A stretch of DNA of 64,000 nucleotides from Bacteroidia bacterium (lineage in GTDB: Bacteria > Bacteroidota > Bacteroidia > J057), in contig JAWPMV010000001.1 in NCBI GenBank assembly GCA_033391075.1, positions 5,270,001 to 5,334,000 of the forward strand, read 5' to 3'. The position numbers and the translations under genes are program-made. Shown here piece after piece: positions 17,500-26,812 of the stretch. The notes under the pieces are model-generated. The model was given only the letters and a program-made list of their open reading frames with translations, was not told where the DNA came from and searched no databases. Position 1 is the stretch's first letter; each line of letters opens with the position of its first letter.

Positions 17500-18747
17500 A
17501 TGAAAAGAAGATCCTTCCTAAAAAAAGGCCTCGGAATTGCCGCCACAACTGCGAGCTTTGGAGGCAGTCAAAGCCTGCTTCAACTCAATACCCTTTCCCC
17601 AAAAAACAATTCTGATATCATAGTCATTGGTGCAGGAGTATTTGGCGTATGGACTGCATTTTATCTACAGGAATTGGGGGCAAAGGTGAGGCTCATAGAC
17701 GCTTATGGTCCCGGCAATTCAAGGGCCAGCTCAGGAGGAGAAAGTCGAATTTTGCGTTCTGATTATGGGGATAGATGGATGTATAGTAAAATGAATATCC
17801 GCGCCTTTGAACTTTGGGATGCCTGGCAGGAAGAATGGGGGGCATCCTTTATGTATCCGACCGGTAGATTGAAGTTGGGTTTAGGGGAAAATAAAGATAA
17901 ACTGCTCAAAGATCAGGAAGGCTTAAAAAAGCTGGGAGTTTCCTCAGAACTCCTCGACAACAAAGAACTGAGCTATCGTTGGCCACAAATGAATCTGGAA
18001 GGAATAGCATCAGGCATGTACTTTCCCGGTGGAAAAGGAGGTAGTACCCTCATGGCGCGCGAAGCAATCCGGATAGTTGCAGAAGAGTTTGTGAAAAAGG
18101 GAGGAAAATTGGAGATAGGTAAGGTAGAAACAGGCAAGAGTATTGGAGGCAAACAAGATCATATCCTCCTGAATCAGAAAGAAAAACTATCTGCAGATAC
18201 CTATATATTTGCTTGCGGCCCCTGGACTCCCCGTCTTTTCCCAAACTTGTTTGAGGACAAAATAAAGGTAGTCAGAAGAGATGTCTTATTTGTGGGGGCA
18301 GCTTCCGGCGACGATCGATATAGTTATCCTAATTTTCCTGTATGGAGTTTCAGTAATCAGGCGGATGCCCGCTATTATGGTATGCCGGACATTCGGGGAA
18401 GGGGCTTGAAAGTAGCTCCCTGGCCGGATAACAATGGCATAGATCTCGACAAAGATGATCGTTTGGTAAATATGTACGAACTAAAACGTGTTCGCGAATT
18501 TATTGCCAAAAGATTTCCCGGTCTAAAAGACCAGCCCGTGCTCGAAACACGGGTCTGCCAATTGAGTTTCAGCTCAGACGAACATTTCATCATTGACCAA
18601 CATCCAGAGATGGAAAACATTTGGTTTACCTGTGCAGGTTCAGGCCACGCTTTCAAGCACGGACCTGCTTTAGGAGAATATATTTCCAATCGCATTTACG
18701 AAGGAAAAAAGTTGCCGGAATATGATGATGCCTTTCGTCTACATTAA
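17500..18747 (+). CDS. Tat-exported FAD-dependent oxidoreductase (DAO / sarcosine-oxidase-like)
   Basis: The chosen ATG at 17500 gives 415 residues starting MKRRSFLKKGLGIAATTASF, a twin-arginine signal; an upstream TTG at 17467 is less likely. The dinucleotide-binding motif DIIVIGAGVFGVWTAFYLQE follows (about 38-57), then SRASSGGESRILR and, near the C-terminus, IDQHPEMENIWFTCAGSGHAFKHGPALGE. These are hallmarks of the DAO family, closest in pattern to N-methyl-tryptophan and monomeric sarcosine oxidases, which oxidise secondary or tertiary amines and make hydrogen peroxide. Covalent FAD through the usual C-terminal cysteine is unlikely: the position before GSGH is Ala (CAGSGH), although a Cys lies just upstream. 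Its stop is two bases from the convergent PHP gene. Confidence 0.8.
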   Translation: MKRRSFLKKGLGIAATTASFGGSQSLLQLNTLSPKNNSDIIVIGAGVFGVWTAFYLQELGAKVRLIDAYGPGNSRASSGGESRILRSDYGDRWMYSKMNIRAFELWDAWQEEWGASFMYPTGRLKLGLGENKDKLLKDQEGLKKLGVSSELLDNKELSYRWPQMNLEGIASGMYFPGGKGGSTLMAREAIRIVAEEFVKKGGKLEIGKVETGKSIGGKQDHILLNQKEKLSADTYIFACGPWTPRLFPNLFEDKIKVVRRDVLFVGAASGDDRYSYPNFPVWSFSNQADARYYGMPDIRGRGLKVAPWPDNNGIDLDKDDRLVNMYELKRVREFIAKRFPGLKDQPVLETRVCQLSFSSDEHFIIDQHPEMENIWFTCAGSGHAFKHGPALGEYISNRIYEGKKLPEYDDAFRLH

Positions 18748-18749
18748 AC

Positions 18750-19871
18750 TTATTCGACATCTACTTTCAACTCTATAGCAGGATGTTGATTGGGTGCTAT
18801 TATCCCATTTAGCACCTCAAAATTCAGCAGGATTTCTTCTTTTATCTCTAAAGTCTTCACTTCTAGTTTTATCGTCCCTTTAGCAGGAATTTCAACGATA
18901 TCACTATGTGCATGGAAGCTATACCTACTCGAATTATCGAGCAGGATTTTTGCATTAGATACATTCTCTAATTCTATTAGAAGGACCTGAGTATCTCCTC
19001 TGTATTTGGCAGAATTAATTTTCAAACTAGATTCAAATAAAGGCTTTAGAAACTCTTCTTTTCCCACAATCAAATCCTTGAAATAAGCAGCCGTTCGTCC
19101 AGCAAACATGGCTTCTTTAATCCCTTCAGCACTTTTATCTTCAGCAAAAACCAGCATTACCGGTCTATGGCCACCTTTTTGAATCCCATATTGCCAATCC
19201 ACCAATCCGTGAATATCTGAGGTGCCCACTACCGCCAAATCATTATCCAGCGCCATTTGCAAGGCTTCATCTGAATAGGTCAAATCATTCACTACCTCTA
19301 TCCCATGCAAAAGATCTTTTTCGATCAACTCTTTGTGCATATCCGTTATAGTTGCGATGCCATCTTTTCGCTGAGAAATCCAATTAGGATGGTTCCAGAA
19401 AACAAAGGCTCCTTGCTTTTTTGCTTCCTCAAAGACTTTCATCGGATCTTTATCCATGAGTTTATTGGCATCCTCAATAAAAATCGCATTGCTATGTCCC
19501 GGAGGCATGTCGCGGGTGATCTCTGCTCCATGAATGATCAATAAGTCGTGATCTCTGGCTTCACGCATCGCAATTTCATAGGATCGGTTTCTATCCGGAT
19601 GAGGAATATCATCCAGGTGAGGTTGGTATTCTAAATGTTCCGTAAGGGAAATCGCATCCAGGCCGTCCCGGAGAGCTTCCATCACCCGGATATCCGGCCA
19701 GACACTCCCATCAGAAAAGACCGTATGAATATGAAAATCGCAAGCCAGGGTTTTAAATCCCGGAATATCAGGGAACTCTATGCTGCGGGAATAGGTATGG
19801 CTATGGTCGCTTTGTGCAAAAATGAAAGAGATACATAGCAAGAGAATAGTGAAGGTAGTAGTAGTTTTCAT
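18750..19871 (-). CDS. secreted PHP-domain metal-dependent phosphoesterase
   Basis: Starting at the ATG at 19871 (MKTTTTFTILLLCISFIFAQ) the protein has a clean Sec signal peptide; a start 10 codons earlier is also open. The PHP domain (about 35-270) shows the metal-binding order CDFHIHTVFSDG, LTEHLEY, IIHGAEIT, FWNHPNW and GTSDIHG. A beta-rich C-terminal domain of about 100 residues follows. PHP proteins hydrolyse phosphoesters with two or three metals; the exported form in Bacteroidota is of unknown substrate. It lies 74 bases after hemG on the same strand and could be a distal member of that transcript, but nothing links its function to haem. Confidence 0.8.
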   Translation of the reverse strand: MKTTTTFTILLLCISFIFAQSDHSHTYSRSIEFPDIPGFKTLACDFHIHTVFSDGSVWPDIRVMEALRDGLDAISLTEHLEYQPHLDDIPHPDRNRSYEIAMREARDHDLLIIHGAEITRDMPPGHSNAIFIEDANKLMDKDPMKVFEEAKKQGAFVFWNHPNWISQRKDGIATITDMHKELIEKDLLHGIEVVNDLTYSDEALQMALDNDLAVVGTSDIHGLVDWQYGIQKGGHRPVMLVFAEDKSAEGIKEAMFAGRTAAYFKDLIVGKEEFLKPLFESSLKINSAKYRGDTQVLLIELENVSNAKILLDNSSRYSFHAHSDIVEIPAKGTIKLEVKTLEIKEEILLNFEVLNGIIAPNQHPAIELKVDVE

Positions 19872-19945
19872 TGGAAAAAGCGTTTTTTCCAAACTACGCA
19901 TTTGCTTGAGAAATGGACAATAGGAAGACTAAGAATTCCTGGATT

Positions 19946-21274
19946 TTATAGGCTATCTACCAGTTTTTTCGCTCTGGTTACACAATCTCCCACAGAAACT
20001 CCCTGAATATAATTCCCTATGAGATAAAAATCAGGGAGGCTTTCCTGGGCTTGACGAATTTCCGAAAGAATTTCCGGATGCCTCATGCTGTATTGTGGAA
20101 TGGCATATTTCCAGTAAGACAAATCCTGAAATACGGCTGGAGATTTGATTTTCATAATTTTTTCAAACTCCTGCTGTGCTTGTTCAATATGAGATCGCGA
20201 ATGCTGAGGGTCCAAATCAGGCTGGCGAGCCCCTCCCACAAAGAGGGTAAAGAGGCGTTTTTCCTTTGGGCTTCTTTCTGAAAAAATTCCTGAGTTCCAA
20301 ATAGCACCTAATAAAGCAGTATTTTCTTTAGGAGGAATGAGGAAACCAAAGCCATCTACCGCTTGTCCCAGGGCGGTCGCATCATAGGCAAGATGCAATA
20401 ATATCATGGGAGCATAGGGTATCCGCAAAAGGGCTCTGCTGAGCTCAGGAGACATTTCTTCCAGCATATTTGCTGCATGAGCAGGAGCTGCATAGATGAG
20501 CTGTTCCGCTTCAAAGCCCATTCCTTCGGCCTCTATTTGATATCCTCTTTCCGTCTTTTTGAGATTGTCAACTGCTGTAGAAGTCCGAATCGATTCGCCA
20601 CAAACTTCCCTGATTCTTTCCGCCAACTTATTCATCCCTCCTTTCACTGCAAAAATACTCCTTTTCGGAGCTCCGGATTTTTTAGCTTCTTTTTGTCGGG
20701 CAATCAGGCCTTTCAGCAAAGAACCTTTTTCCTCCTCCATCTGTACCAAAGCAGGCATCACAGATTTCATATGCATCTGTTCAGCTATGCCCGCATAGAC
20801 TCCCTGTAAACCTGCAGCTACCAAATATTCATAGGCTTCTCTGCCAATTCTTCGACTAAAAAATTCTGCTACACTTTCTGTCCCATCTGATTTTGAGGAA
20901 ACGAAGGCTTCCCTGGCCAGACGCCATTTTGCTGAACGCGAAAGTAAACTTGATTTGAATAAAGAAAGGGGAGACTGAGTCAAAGCGTGAAGCGATCCAT
21001 TTCGGTAGATATATCGTTTATGGCTGCTTTCGAAAGGCTTCTCAATTTCGGCCTCCAGGTCTAAGTCAGCAATCATTTCCTGGAGCTCCACATTCATAGC
21101 CACCGTATTCGCCCCTCTCTCCAGTGAATACCCATCCAGTTTCTCACTCTTTAAGGCGCCCCCACTTTGCTGTTCTTTTTCCAGCAAGACAAATGGGATG
21201 CCTTTCTTGTGTAAATAAAAAGCAGCTGTCAAGCCGGATATCCCTCCCCCTATGATCGCAATTTGAGTTCTCAT
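19946..21274 (-). CDS. hemG: protoporphyrinogen IX oxidase, oxygen-dependent FAD type (HemY family)
   Basis: A 442-residue flavoprotein of the HemY/PPOX family. The N-terminus MRTQIAIIGGGISGLTAAFYL is the FAD-binding Rossmann motif, followed by LEKEQQSGGALKSEKLDGY and LERGANTVAMN. Later LQGVYAGIAEQMHMKSVMPAL and, at the C-terminus, LIGNYIQGVSVGDCVTRA (the typical 'GN...GV...DC' end) confirm the family. The enzyme oxidises protoporphyrinogen IX to protoporphyrin IX with oxygen, the step before ferrochelatase. The ATG at 21274 is preferred; an in-frame ATG three codons upstream would leave only three bases after hemH. It is cotranscribed with hemH, 12 bases away. Some annotations would name it hemY. 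Confidence 0.9.
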   Translation of the reverse strand: MRTQIAIIGGGISGLTAAFYLHKKGIPFVLLEKEQQSGGALKSEKLDGYSLERGANTVAMNVELQEMIADLDLEAEIEKPFESSHKRYIYRNGSLHALTQSPLSLFKSSLLSRSAKWRLAREAFVSSKSDGTESVAEFFSRRIGREAYEYLVAAGLQGVYAGIAEQMHMKSVMPALVQMEEEKGSLLKGLIARQKEAKKSGAPKRSIFAVKGGMNKLAERIREVCGESIRTSTAVDNLKKTERGYQIEAEGMGFEAEQLIYAAPAHAANMLEEMSPELSRALLRIPYAPMILLHLAYDATALGQAVDGFGFLIPPKENTALLGAIWNSGIFSERSPKEKRLFTLFVGGARQPDLDPQHSRSHIEQAQQEFEKIMKIKSPAVFQDLSYWKYAIPQYSMRHPEILSEIRQAQESLPDFYLIGNYIQGVSVGDCVTRAKKLVDSL

Positions 21275-21286
21275 ACAAGCCAAATA

Positions 21287-22327
21287 TCAGGAATGGGCAA
21301 ATTCTTCCAGGCGGAAATGTGCCTTACACCATTTAGCTACTACCCTTGCCCAGGCTGCATTATCATTGAGGCAGGGAATCAGGGTAAAGGACTCACCTCC
21401 CGCTTCGAGATATTCTTCCTTTCCTTCCATACCGATTTCTTCCAGGGTCTCCAGGCAATCAGAAACAAATGCCGGAGTAACAACCAGCAATTTCTTTTTG
21501 CCCTCGGCCGGCAGTTCTTCCAGCACTTTATCTGTATAAGGCGTCAACCAGGGTTCGCCAGCCAAACGAGACTGGAAAGACACACTGTATTTTTCTTTGG
21601 GGATGCCCAACTTTTCGGCTACCAACTGAGTGGTCTTAAATACCTGATGACGATAGCAGGTATGGTGAGCTGCATTGGCAAGTTCACAACAATCTTTCCG
21701 ACTCATGCAATGAGATTTGCTCGGATCGCCTTTTCGGAGGTGGCGTTCGGGAATGCCGTGATAGCTAAATAGCAGATGATCGTATTCTTCCTTCAAATAG
21801 GGACGCATACTTTCGGCTAAAACCTCTATGTAGTCTACATCCTCATAAAAAGGTGCCAGGGTCTGAACTTTCAGATTAGGATATTCCTTGTTGATGACCT
21901 CCTCAGTCTTGACTACCACAGTCTCAAAAGAAGACATGGCGTAGTGAGGATAGAGGGGAACCAGGAATATCTCTTCCAGATCGGGATTGGCATCCTTTAG
22001 TTTCTGGATGGCAGATGCAATCGAAGGCTTGCCGTATCTCATTCCTAATTCGACCGGAATCGGCAATTCCTTTTTGAGGAGCTCAAAGAAACGATAACTC
22101 AAAACAATGAGGGGAGAGCCTTCTTCCCACCAAATTTTCTTATAAGCTTTCGCAGATTTCTTGGGTCGGGTATTTAGGATAATGCCTTGTACCAAAAATT
22201 TTCTAAGGAGAAGTGGTACATCAATTACCCGTTCGTCCATCAGGAACTCATTTAGATAGGGCTTTACGTCTTTGGGCTCAGGAGAATCTGGCGAACCCAG
22301 ATTTACGATCAATACTGCTTGTTTCAT
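21287..22327 (-). CDS. hemH: ferrochelatase
   Basis: 346 residues with the ferrochelatase signatures: LIVNLGSPDSPEPKDVKPYL at the N-terminus, FLVPLYPHYAMSSFET, the catalytic histidine in SYHGIPERHLRKGD (His190), SFQSRLAGEPWLTPYTD, and VTPAFVSDCLETLEEIGMEG with the metal-site glutamate. It inserts Fe2+ into protoporphyrin IX, the last step of protohaem synthesis. It is the first gene of a minus-strand unit with hemG and runs divergently from hemA. A -7 element lies 31 bases upstream (22358-22365). Confidence 0.95.
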   Translation of the reverse strand: MKQAVLIVNLGSPDSPEPKDVKPYLNEFLMDERVIDVPLLLRKFLVQGIILNTRPKKSAKAYKKIWWEEGSPLIVLSYRFFELLKKELPIPVELGMRYGKPSIASAIQKLKDANPDLEEIFLVPLYPHYAMSSFETVVVKTEEVINKEYPNLKVQTLAPFYEDVDYIEVLAESMRPYLKEEYDHLLFSYHGIPERHLRKGDPSKSHCMSRKDCCELANAAHHTCYRHQVFKTTQLVAEKLGIPKEKYSVSFQSRLAGEPWLTPYTDKVLEELPAEGKKKLLVVTPAFVSDCLETLEEIGMEGKEEYLEAGGESFTLIPCLNDNAAWARVVAKWCKAHFRLEEFAHS

Positions 22328-22357
22328 TTATCTCAGGAATATCCGATTTAAGAAATA

Positions 22358-22365
22358 CAAAGGTA
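22358..22365 (-). promoter_or_regulatory. putative -7 element of hemH-hemG
   Basis: On the minus strand the bases read TACCTTTG, an exact TAnnTTTG match, 31 bases before the hemH ATG. No good -33 element is seen at the expected spacing. Confidence 0.45.
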
Positions 22366-22585
22366 GAAGAAAAATCCGGCAAAAATGTTCGATTTATTTC
22401 GACATTTTTTTGCCTTTCCTGACAAGAGAGAAGATATATGGCAGGCAAAAGCAGCCTTAAACACATTAAAACCGTCCTTAATTAACTTGAAACGGATTTA
22501 TTTATAATGAATCTAAAATGAGTAAGAAATACTCTTTTTGATATTTATACTTCCTTTTTGGGCATTTTTATTCCCGATTCAGGGG

Positions 22586-22593
22586 TATTTTTG
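22586..22593 (+). promoter_or_regulatory. putative -7 element of the hemA operon
   Basis: TATTTTTG, an exact TAnnTTTG match, 30 bases before the hemA start. A TTTG at 22557-22560 lies 25 bases upstream, longer than the usual spacing of about 19-20. The divergent 296-base hemH-hemA gap thus holds an outward-facing element for each arm. Confidence 0.5.
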
Positions 22594-22623
22594 TAACATA
22601 TTCTATCAGAACAGAACCTGAGC

Positions 22624-23880
22624 ATGCTGCAAAGTGAGGATCGTTTTTTTCAAATAGGCCTTAGTTTCAAAAAGGCCAATCTCCAAACCAGAGAAGCCTT
22701 CAGTCTGAGTAATGAAGCTATGGAAGCTTTATTGGAGGACTATAAAAGGCGCTTCGGCAGAGGTGCATTTGCAGTTAGCACCTGTAATCGTACAGAGCTT
22801 TATGGTTTTGCGCCACAAGCAGATGATTTGCTTAGCCTATTACTTACCTATAGCAAAGGAAAAGCAGAGAGCTTTGCAGAATTTGGATATATAAGAGAAG
22901 GCCACGAGGCAATCAGCCATCTTTTTCGGGTTGGCTCGGGATTAGAATCCCAGATCATCGGAGATTTTCAAATCATCAGCCAGGTAAAGCAAGGCTTTGA
23001 ATTGGCGAAAAAGATGGGCTGCAGCAATGCCATGCTTGAGCGACTGGTCAATCTTGTTATCAAAAGTAGCAAACGCATCAAAAATGAAACAGGCCTGAGT
23101 AGTGGCACCACATCTTTGGCTTATGCGGCAGTACAAGCCATCAGAAAACAGTGGGACAGTAAAACTGCCGCTCCTAACATTCTCCTTTATGGAGTGGGTA
23201 AGATAGGAAGAGCTACCTGTGATAATTTGTACCGCAAATTTCCCCAGGCCAAAATCACCCTTATCAACCGTACGCTAACCCGTGCAGAAGAGATGGCCAT
23301 GAAATATCCGGTAGAAATTGCAGCTATCGATCGGTTGAGTGAAGTGGCTCAGTCATCTGATGTAGTCGTTGTTGCAACGGGAGCGGATGAAGCGACTCTA
23401 TTGAAAGAACATTTTGAAGGGAAAGAGAAGGGGAAGTTATTAATTGACCTTTCTGTACCTCGCAACATAGATTTGAAACTCCTGGAAGAAGGAAGAGCCG
23501 AAGTCATTGATGTAAATGGCTTAGCAGAAGTGATGAATTCAGGATTAGAAAAACGAAAAACAGAGATTCCCAAAGCAGAAAAGATCGTAGCGGAGGAGGA
23601 AGCAGCGTTTAGCAAATGGCTGCAAAACAGAAAATTCGCCCCTATGCTTAATGCGATTAAAGAGAATCTGCAGGAAATCAAAAGTCGCGAAATGCGTCGA
23701 TTGAAAGAAGATATACACGAGGATGCCAAAGGGCAGGTCGACTTATTGACTGACCGCATCATCCTCAAGATCACCCGCCAGGTCGCTTTGCACCTCACCA
23801 GTCAAAGCGAAAATCCAGAAGATAGTCTCCGGACCATCGAGAGCATATTTAGATTGAGCGAAGAAAGCAGGGCTACATGA
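22624..23880 (+). CDS. hemA: glutamyl-tRNA reductase
   Basis: 418 residues. The catalytic cysteine is Cys54 in STCNRTELYG, followed by SGLESQIIGDFQIISQVKQGFELA and the NADPH-binding motif LLYGVGKIGRATCDNLYRKF. A C-terminal helical dimerisation domain completes the HemA architecture. It reduces glutamyl-tRNA to glutamate-1-semialdehyde, the first committed and usually regulated step of the C5 haem pathway. It opens the plus-strand operon and overlaps hemC by four bases (ATGA), so translational coupling is likely. Confidence 0.95.
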   Translation: MLQSEDRFFQIGLSFKKANLQTREAFSLSNEAMEALLEDYKRRFGRGAFAVSTCNRTELYGFAPQADDLLSLLLTYSKGKAESFAEFGYIREGHEAISHLFRVGSGLESQIIGDFQIISQVKQGFELAKKMGCSNAMLERLVNLVIKSSKRIKNETGLSSGTTSLAYAAVQAIRKQWDSKTAAPNILLYGVGKIGRATCDNLYRKFPQAKITLINRTLTRAEEMAMKYPVEIAAIDRLSEVAQSSDVVVVATGADEATLLKEHFEGKEKGKLLIDLSVPRNIDLKLLEEGRAEVIDVNGLAEVMNSGLEKRKTEIPKAEKIVAEEEAAFSKWLQNRKFAPMLNAIKENLQEIKSREMRRLKEDIHEDAKGQVDLLTDRIILKITRQVALHLTSQSENPEDSLRTIESIFRLSEESRAT

Positions 23881-24797
23881 TCAGAATCGGAACCCGAAAA
23901 AGTAAACTTGCCTTGTGGCAGGCAAATACAGTAAAAGCACTTCTGGAAGAACATGCCCTCGCGAGTATGTTACATCCCATGAGTTCAAAAGGGGACCTGA
24001 TTACAAATAAACCTTTGCATCAAATCGGAGGTACAGGTCTTTTTACCAAAGTGCTGGATGATGCTCTTTTGAATAAAGAAGCCGATCTGGCTGTTCATTC
24101 CCTGAAAGATTATCCAACTGTTATCCCTGAAGGTTTGCATTTGGCAGCTGTATTGCCACGCGCCTCTGCCTTGGATGTACTGGTTTATAAAGGAGAAAAA
24201 AATCTGTTCTCTCAAACAGAAGCGAAGGGCTCTATCCTGACCGGAAGCCCGAGAAGAAAAGCCCAATGGCTACATCGTTATCCCAATTTTGAAGTCTTTG
24301 GCCTGAGGGGCAATGTTCCTACCCGTTTGCAAAAACTGGAAGATTCAGGTAGTCAGGGCGCAGTATTCGCGAAGGCAGGTTTGGATCGTTTGGACATACT
24401 GCCAGAGAATCACCTCCTCCTTGATTGGATGATCCCCGCACCTGCACAAGGCATTATCGCTTTGGTTTGCAGAAGTTCAGAGCAAGAGCTCATTCAGAAA
24501 CTTCAGTTACTCAATGATGAAGATGCTTTTCTTAGCGGAAAGATTGAAAGAGATTTTTTAAACGGGGTTGAAGGAGGATGTTCAGCTCCGGTAGGTGCGC
24601 ATGCTGTCATCAAAGGAGAGGAAATTCATTTCCGAGCAAAAGTCAATAGCCTGGATGGGAAGCAAGAAGTTTATCTGGAAGAGGTAATTGCCAAACAAGG
24701 AGCTGAGGATGCGGGTTTTTTATTTGCTTCAACAGCCCTGAAAGCAGGAGCTGATTCAATCATAGAAGAAATTAAAAGAGAAGAACTCAGGGCTTAG
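23877..24797 (+). CDS. hemC: porphobilinogen deaminase (hydroxymethylbilane synthase)
   Basis: 306 residues with family signatures RIGTRKSKLALWQA, DLAVHSLKDYPT, GSPRRKAQWL, LRGNVPTRLQKL and the dipyrromethane-cofactor cysteine Cys235 in GGCSAPVGAH. It condenses four porphobilinogen molecules into hydroxymethylbilane. The length is that of a stand-alone enzyme, so it is not fused to HemD. The next gene is hemE, 21 bases on; the hemD that often follows hemC is not present here. Confidence 0.95.
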   Translation: MIRIGTRKSKLALWQANTVKALLEEHALASMLHPMSSKGDLITNKPLHQIGGTGLFTKVLDDALLNKEADLAVHSLKDYPTVIPEGLHLAAVLPRASALDVLVYKGEKNLFSQTEAKGSILTGSPRRKAQWLHRYPNFEVFGLRGNVPTRLQKLEDSGSQGAVFAKAGLDRLDILPENHLLLDWMIPAPAQGIIALVCRSSEQELIQKLQLLNDEDAFLSGKIERDFLNGVEGGCSAPVGAHAVIKGEEIHFRAKVNSLDGKQEVYLEEVIAKQGAEDAGFLFASTALKAGADSIIEEIKREELRA

Positions 24798-24818
24798 GTC
24801 CTGGTATATAAAAAGATT

Positions 24819-25859
24819 ATGCAGAATATAGTTAGTACAGGAATAGAAAATGCCTTGCTGATGAGAGCCCTGAGAGGGGAAGAAGTTTCTCGTCCACCCG
24901 TTTGGATGATGCGTCAGGCCGGAAGATACTTGCCGGATTATATGAAGTTGCGGGCGAAATATACATTCTTTGAAAGAGTAGAAACACCCGAATTGGCTAC
25001 CGAGATTACCGTCATGCCTGTTGATCAGGTAGGAGTAGATGCTGCGATTATTTTCTCCGATATCCTGGTAATCCCCCAAGCCCTGGATTTTGAAGTAACC
25101 ATCAATCCAGGCGAAGGTCCCAGATTACCCAGGACGGTTCAAACGGAAGCGGATGTAGACAATATCGTAGTTGGAGACATCGCCGACCGCTTGCACTATG
25201 TCATGGACGCCTTGAAGTTGACCCGTTCGACTTTGCCTGCAGATGTACCCCTGATTGGATTTGCCGGAGCTCCCTGGACGCTACTTTGTTATATGGTAGA
25301 GGGTCAGGGTTCCAAAAATTTTGCCAAGGCAAAGGCTTTCTGCTTTACTCAACCCCAGGCAGCTCACAAACTTCTGCAAAAAATTACGGATGCCACCATT
25401 CTATATCTCAAAGCACAGATGGAAGCTGGTGCCAACTTATTACAACTTTTTGACTCATGGGGTGGCCTACTCGCACCCAATGATTTCATGACTTTCTCTC
25501 TGCCTTATCTCAAACAAATCGTAGAGGCTTTGAAACCTCATCCCATGATTGTTTTTGCAAAAGGCTGTAGTCATGCCTATCCTGAATTCACTGCCAGTGG
25601 AGCAGCTGCAATTGGAGTAGATTGGGGCGTAAGGCCGGGAGAAGCCAGAAAGCTGGCCGGAAATGATATCACGCTGCAAGGGAATTTTGATCCCTCAAGA
25701 CTACTTGGACCCATCCCTGAAATCGAGCGCATGACACGCGAGATGGTTGAGGCCTTTGGTACACAAAAATATATCGCCAATCTCGGACACGGCATCCTAC
25801 CCAATGTTCCGGTAGATCACGCAAAAGCTTTCATTGATACCATCAAAAGTTTCGGCTAA
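24819..25859 (+). CDS. hemE: uroporphyrinogen decarboxylase
   Basis: 346 residues. The N-terminal signature RPPVWMMRQAGRYLPDY binds the substrate carboxylates, and FSDILVIPQALDFEV, GFAGAPWTLLCYMVEG, LLQLFDSWGG and LQGNFDPSRLLGP follow in family order. It decarboxylates uroporphyrinogen III to coproporphyrinogen III in the cytoplasm. Its stop overlaps the hemF start (TAATG), consistent with coupled translation. Confidence 0.95.
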   Translation: MQNIVSTGIENALLMRALRGEEVSRPPVWMMRQAGRYLPDYMKLRAKYTFFERVETPELATEITVMPVDQVGVDAAIIFSDILVIPQALDFEVTINPGEGPRLPRTVQTEADVDNIVVGDIADRLHYVMDALKLTRSTLPADVPLIGFAGAPWTLLCYMVEGQGSKNFAKAKAFCFTQPQAAHKLLQKITDATILYLKAQMEAGANLLQLFDSWGGLLAPNDFMTFSLPYLKQIVEALKPHPMIVFAKGCSHAYPEFTASGAAAIGVDWGVRPGEARKLAGNDITLQGNFDPSRLLGPIPEIERMTREMVEAFGTQKYIANLGHGILPNVPVDHAKAFIDTIKSFG

Positions 25860-26788
25860 TGAACATCAGAGAAAATTTTGTCAACTATATCCATGAGCTG
25901 CAGAATGAGATTTGCGCAGGACTGGAAGCTGTAGATGGAAACGGAAAATTTGAGGAAGATGCCTGGGAAAGACCCGGAGGTGGCGGAGGTAAGACTCGTA
26001 TCATTCGAGATGGAGATGTTTTTGAAAAAGGCGGGGTAAATATCTCTGTCGTTCATGGAAAACTGCCAGAAGTGATGCAAAAAAACCTGGGGGTTTCACA
26101 GGCAGATTTCTTTGCATGTGGACTGTCCCTGGTAATTCATCCTCACAATCCGATGGTGCCTACTGTACATGCCAATTTTCGATACTTTGAAATGTATGGG
26201 GAAAATGGGGAAATCGTCGATCGCTGGTTTGGCGGAGGGGCGGATATGACGCCTTATTATATTTGGCCGGAAGATGCCATTCATTTCCACAAAACCCTCA
26301 AGGCAGCCTCAGATCCTCATGGTACAGAACTTTACCCCAAATACAAAAAGGCCTGTGATGAATATTTCTTCAATGCCCACAGAGATGAAGCCAGAGGAAT
26401 CGGAGGAATGTTTTATGATTACCTAAAGGATTCAGAGGAAAGAAGCATAGAAGACTGGTATGCCTTCAATACAGATATGGGGAAAAGCTTTTTAGCTGCT
26501 TACCTTCCCATAGTAGAAAGAAGGAAAGATTTGCCCTATAGTTCAGAACAAAAAGAATGGCAGGAAATCCGCCGAGGCAGGTATGTAGAATTCAATCTCA
26601 TTCATGACCGGGGTACGCTTTTCGGTTTGAAGACGAAAGGAAGGATAGAATCTATACTGATGAGCCTGCCTGCAACTGTAAGATGGGAATATAATCACCA
26701 GCCGGAGGCAGGAAGTCGTGAATCAGAATTACTGGAAGCTCTGAAGCCCCGAGATTGGGCCAATGAGAGCCTGAATTCCCTTGCCTAA
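25859..26788 (+). CDS. hemF: coproporphyrinogen III oxidase, oxygen-dependent
   Basis: 309 residues with the HemF signatures RPGGGGGKTRII, NPMVPTVHANFRYFE, WFGGGADMTPYYIW, HFHKTLKAASDPHG, RGIGGMFYDYL and GRYVEFNLIHDRGTLFGLK. The enzyme oxidatively decarboxylates coproporphyrinogen III using oxygen. Having the aerobic form here, together with an oxygen-using HemG, points to haem synthesis under oxic conditions; an anaerobic HemN elsewhere cannot be excluded. It is cytoplasmic and the fourth gene of the hemA operon. Confidence 0.95.
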   Translation: MNIRENFVNYIHELQNEICAGLEAVDGNGKFEEDAWERPGGGGGKTRIIRDGDVFEKGGVNISVVHGKLPEVMQKNLGVSQADFFACGLSLVIHPHNPMVPTVHANFRYFEMYGENGEIVDRWFGGGADMTPYYIWPEDAIHFHKTLKAASDPHGTELYPKYKKACDEYFFNAHRDEARGIGGMFYDYLKDSEERSIEDWYAFNTDMGKSFLAAYLPIVERRKDLPYSSEQKEWQEIRRGRYVEFNLIHDRGTLFGLKTKGRIESILMSLPATVRWEYNHQPEAGSRESELLEALKPRDWANESLNSLA

Positions 26789-26812
26789 GTACACAAAACA
26801 TTTATTTATTAT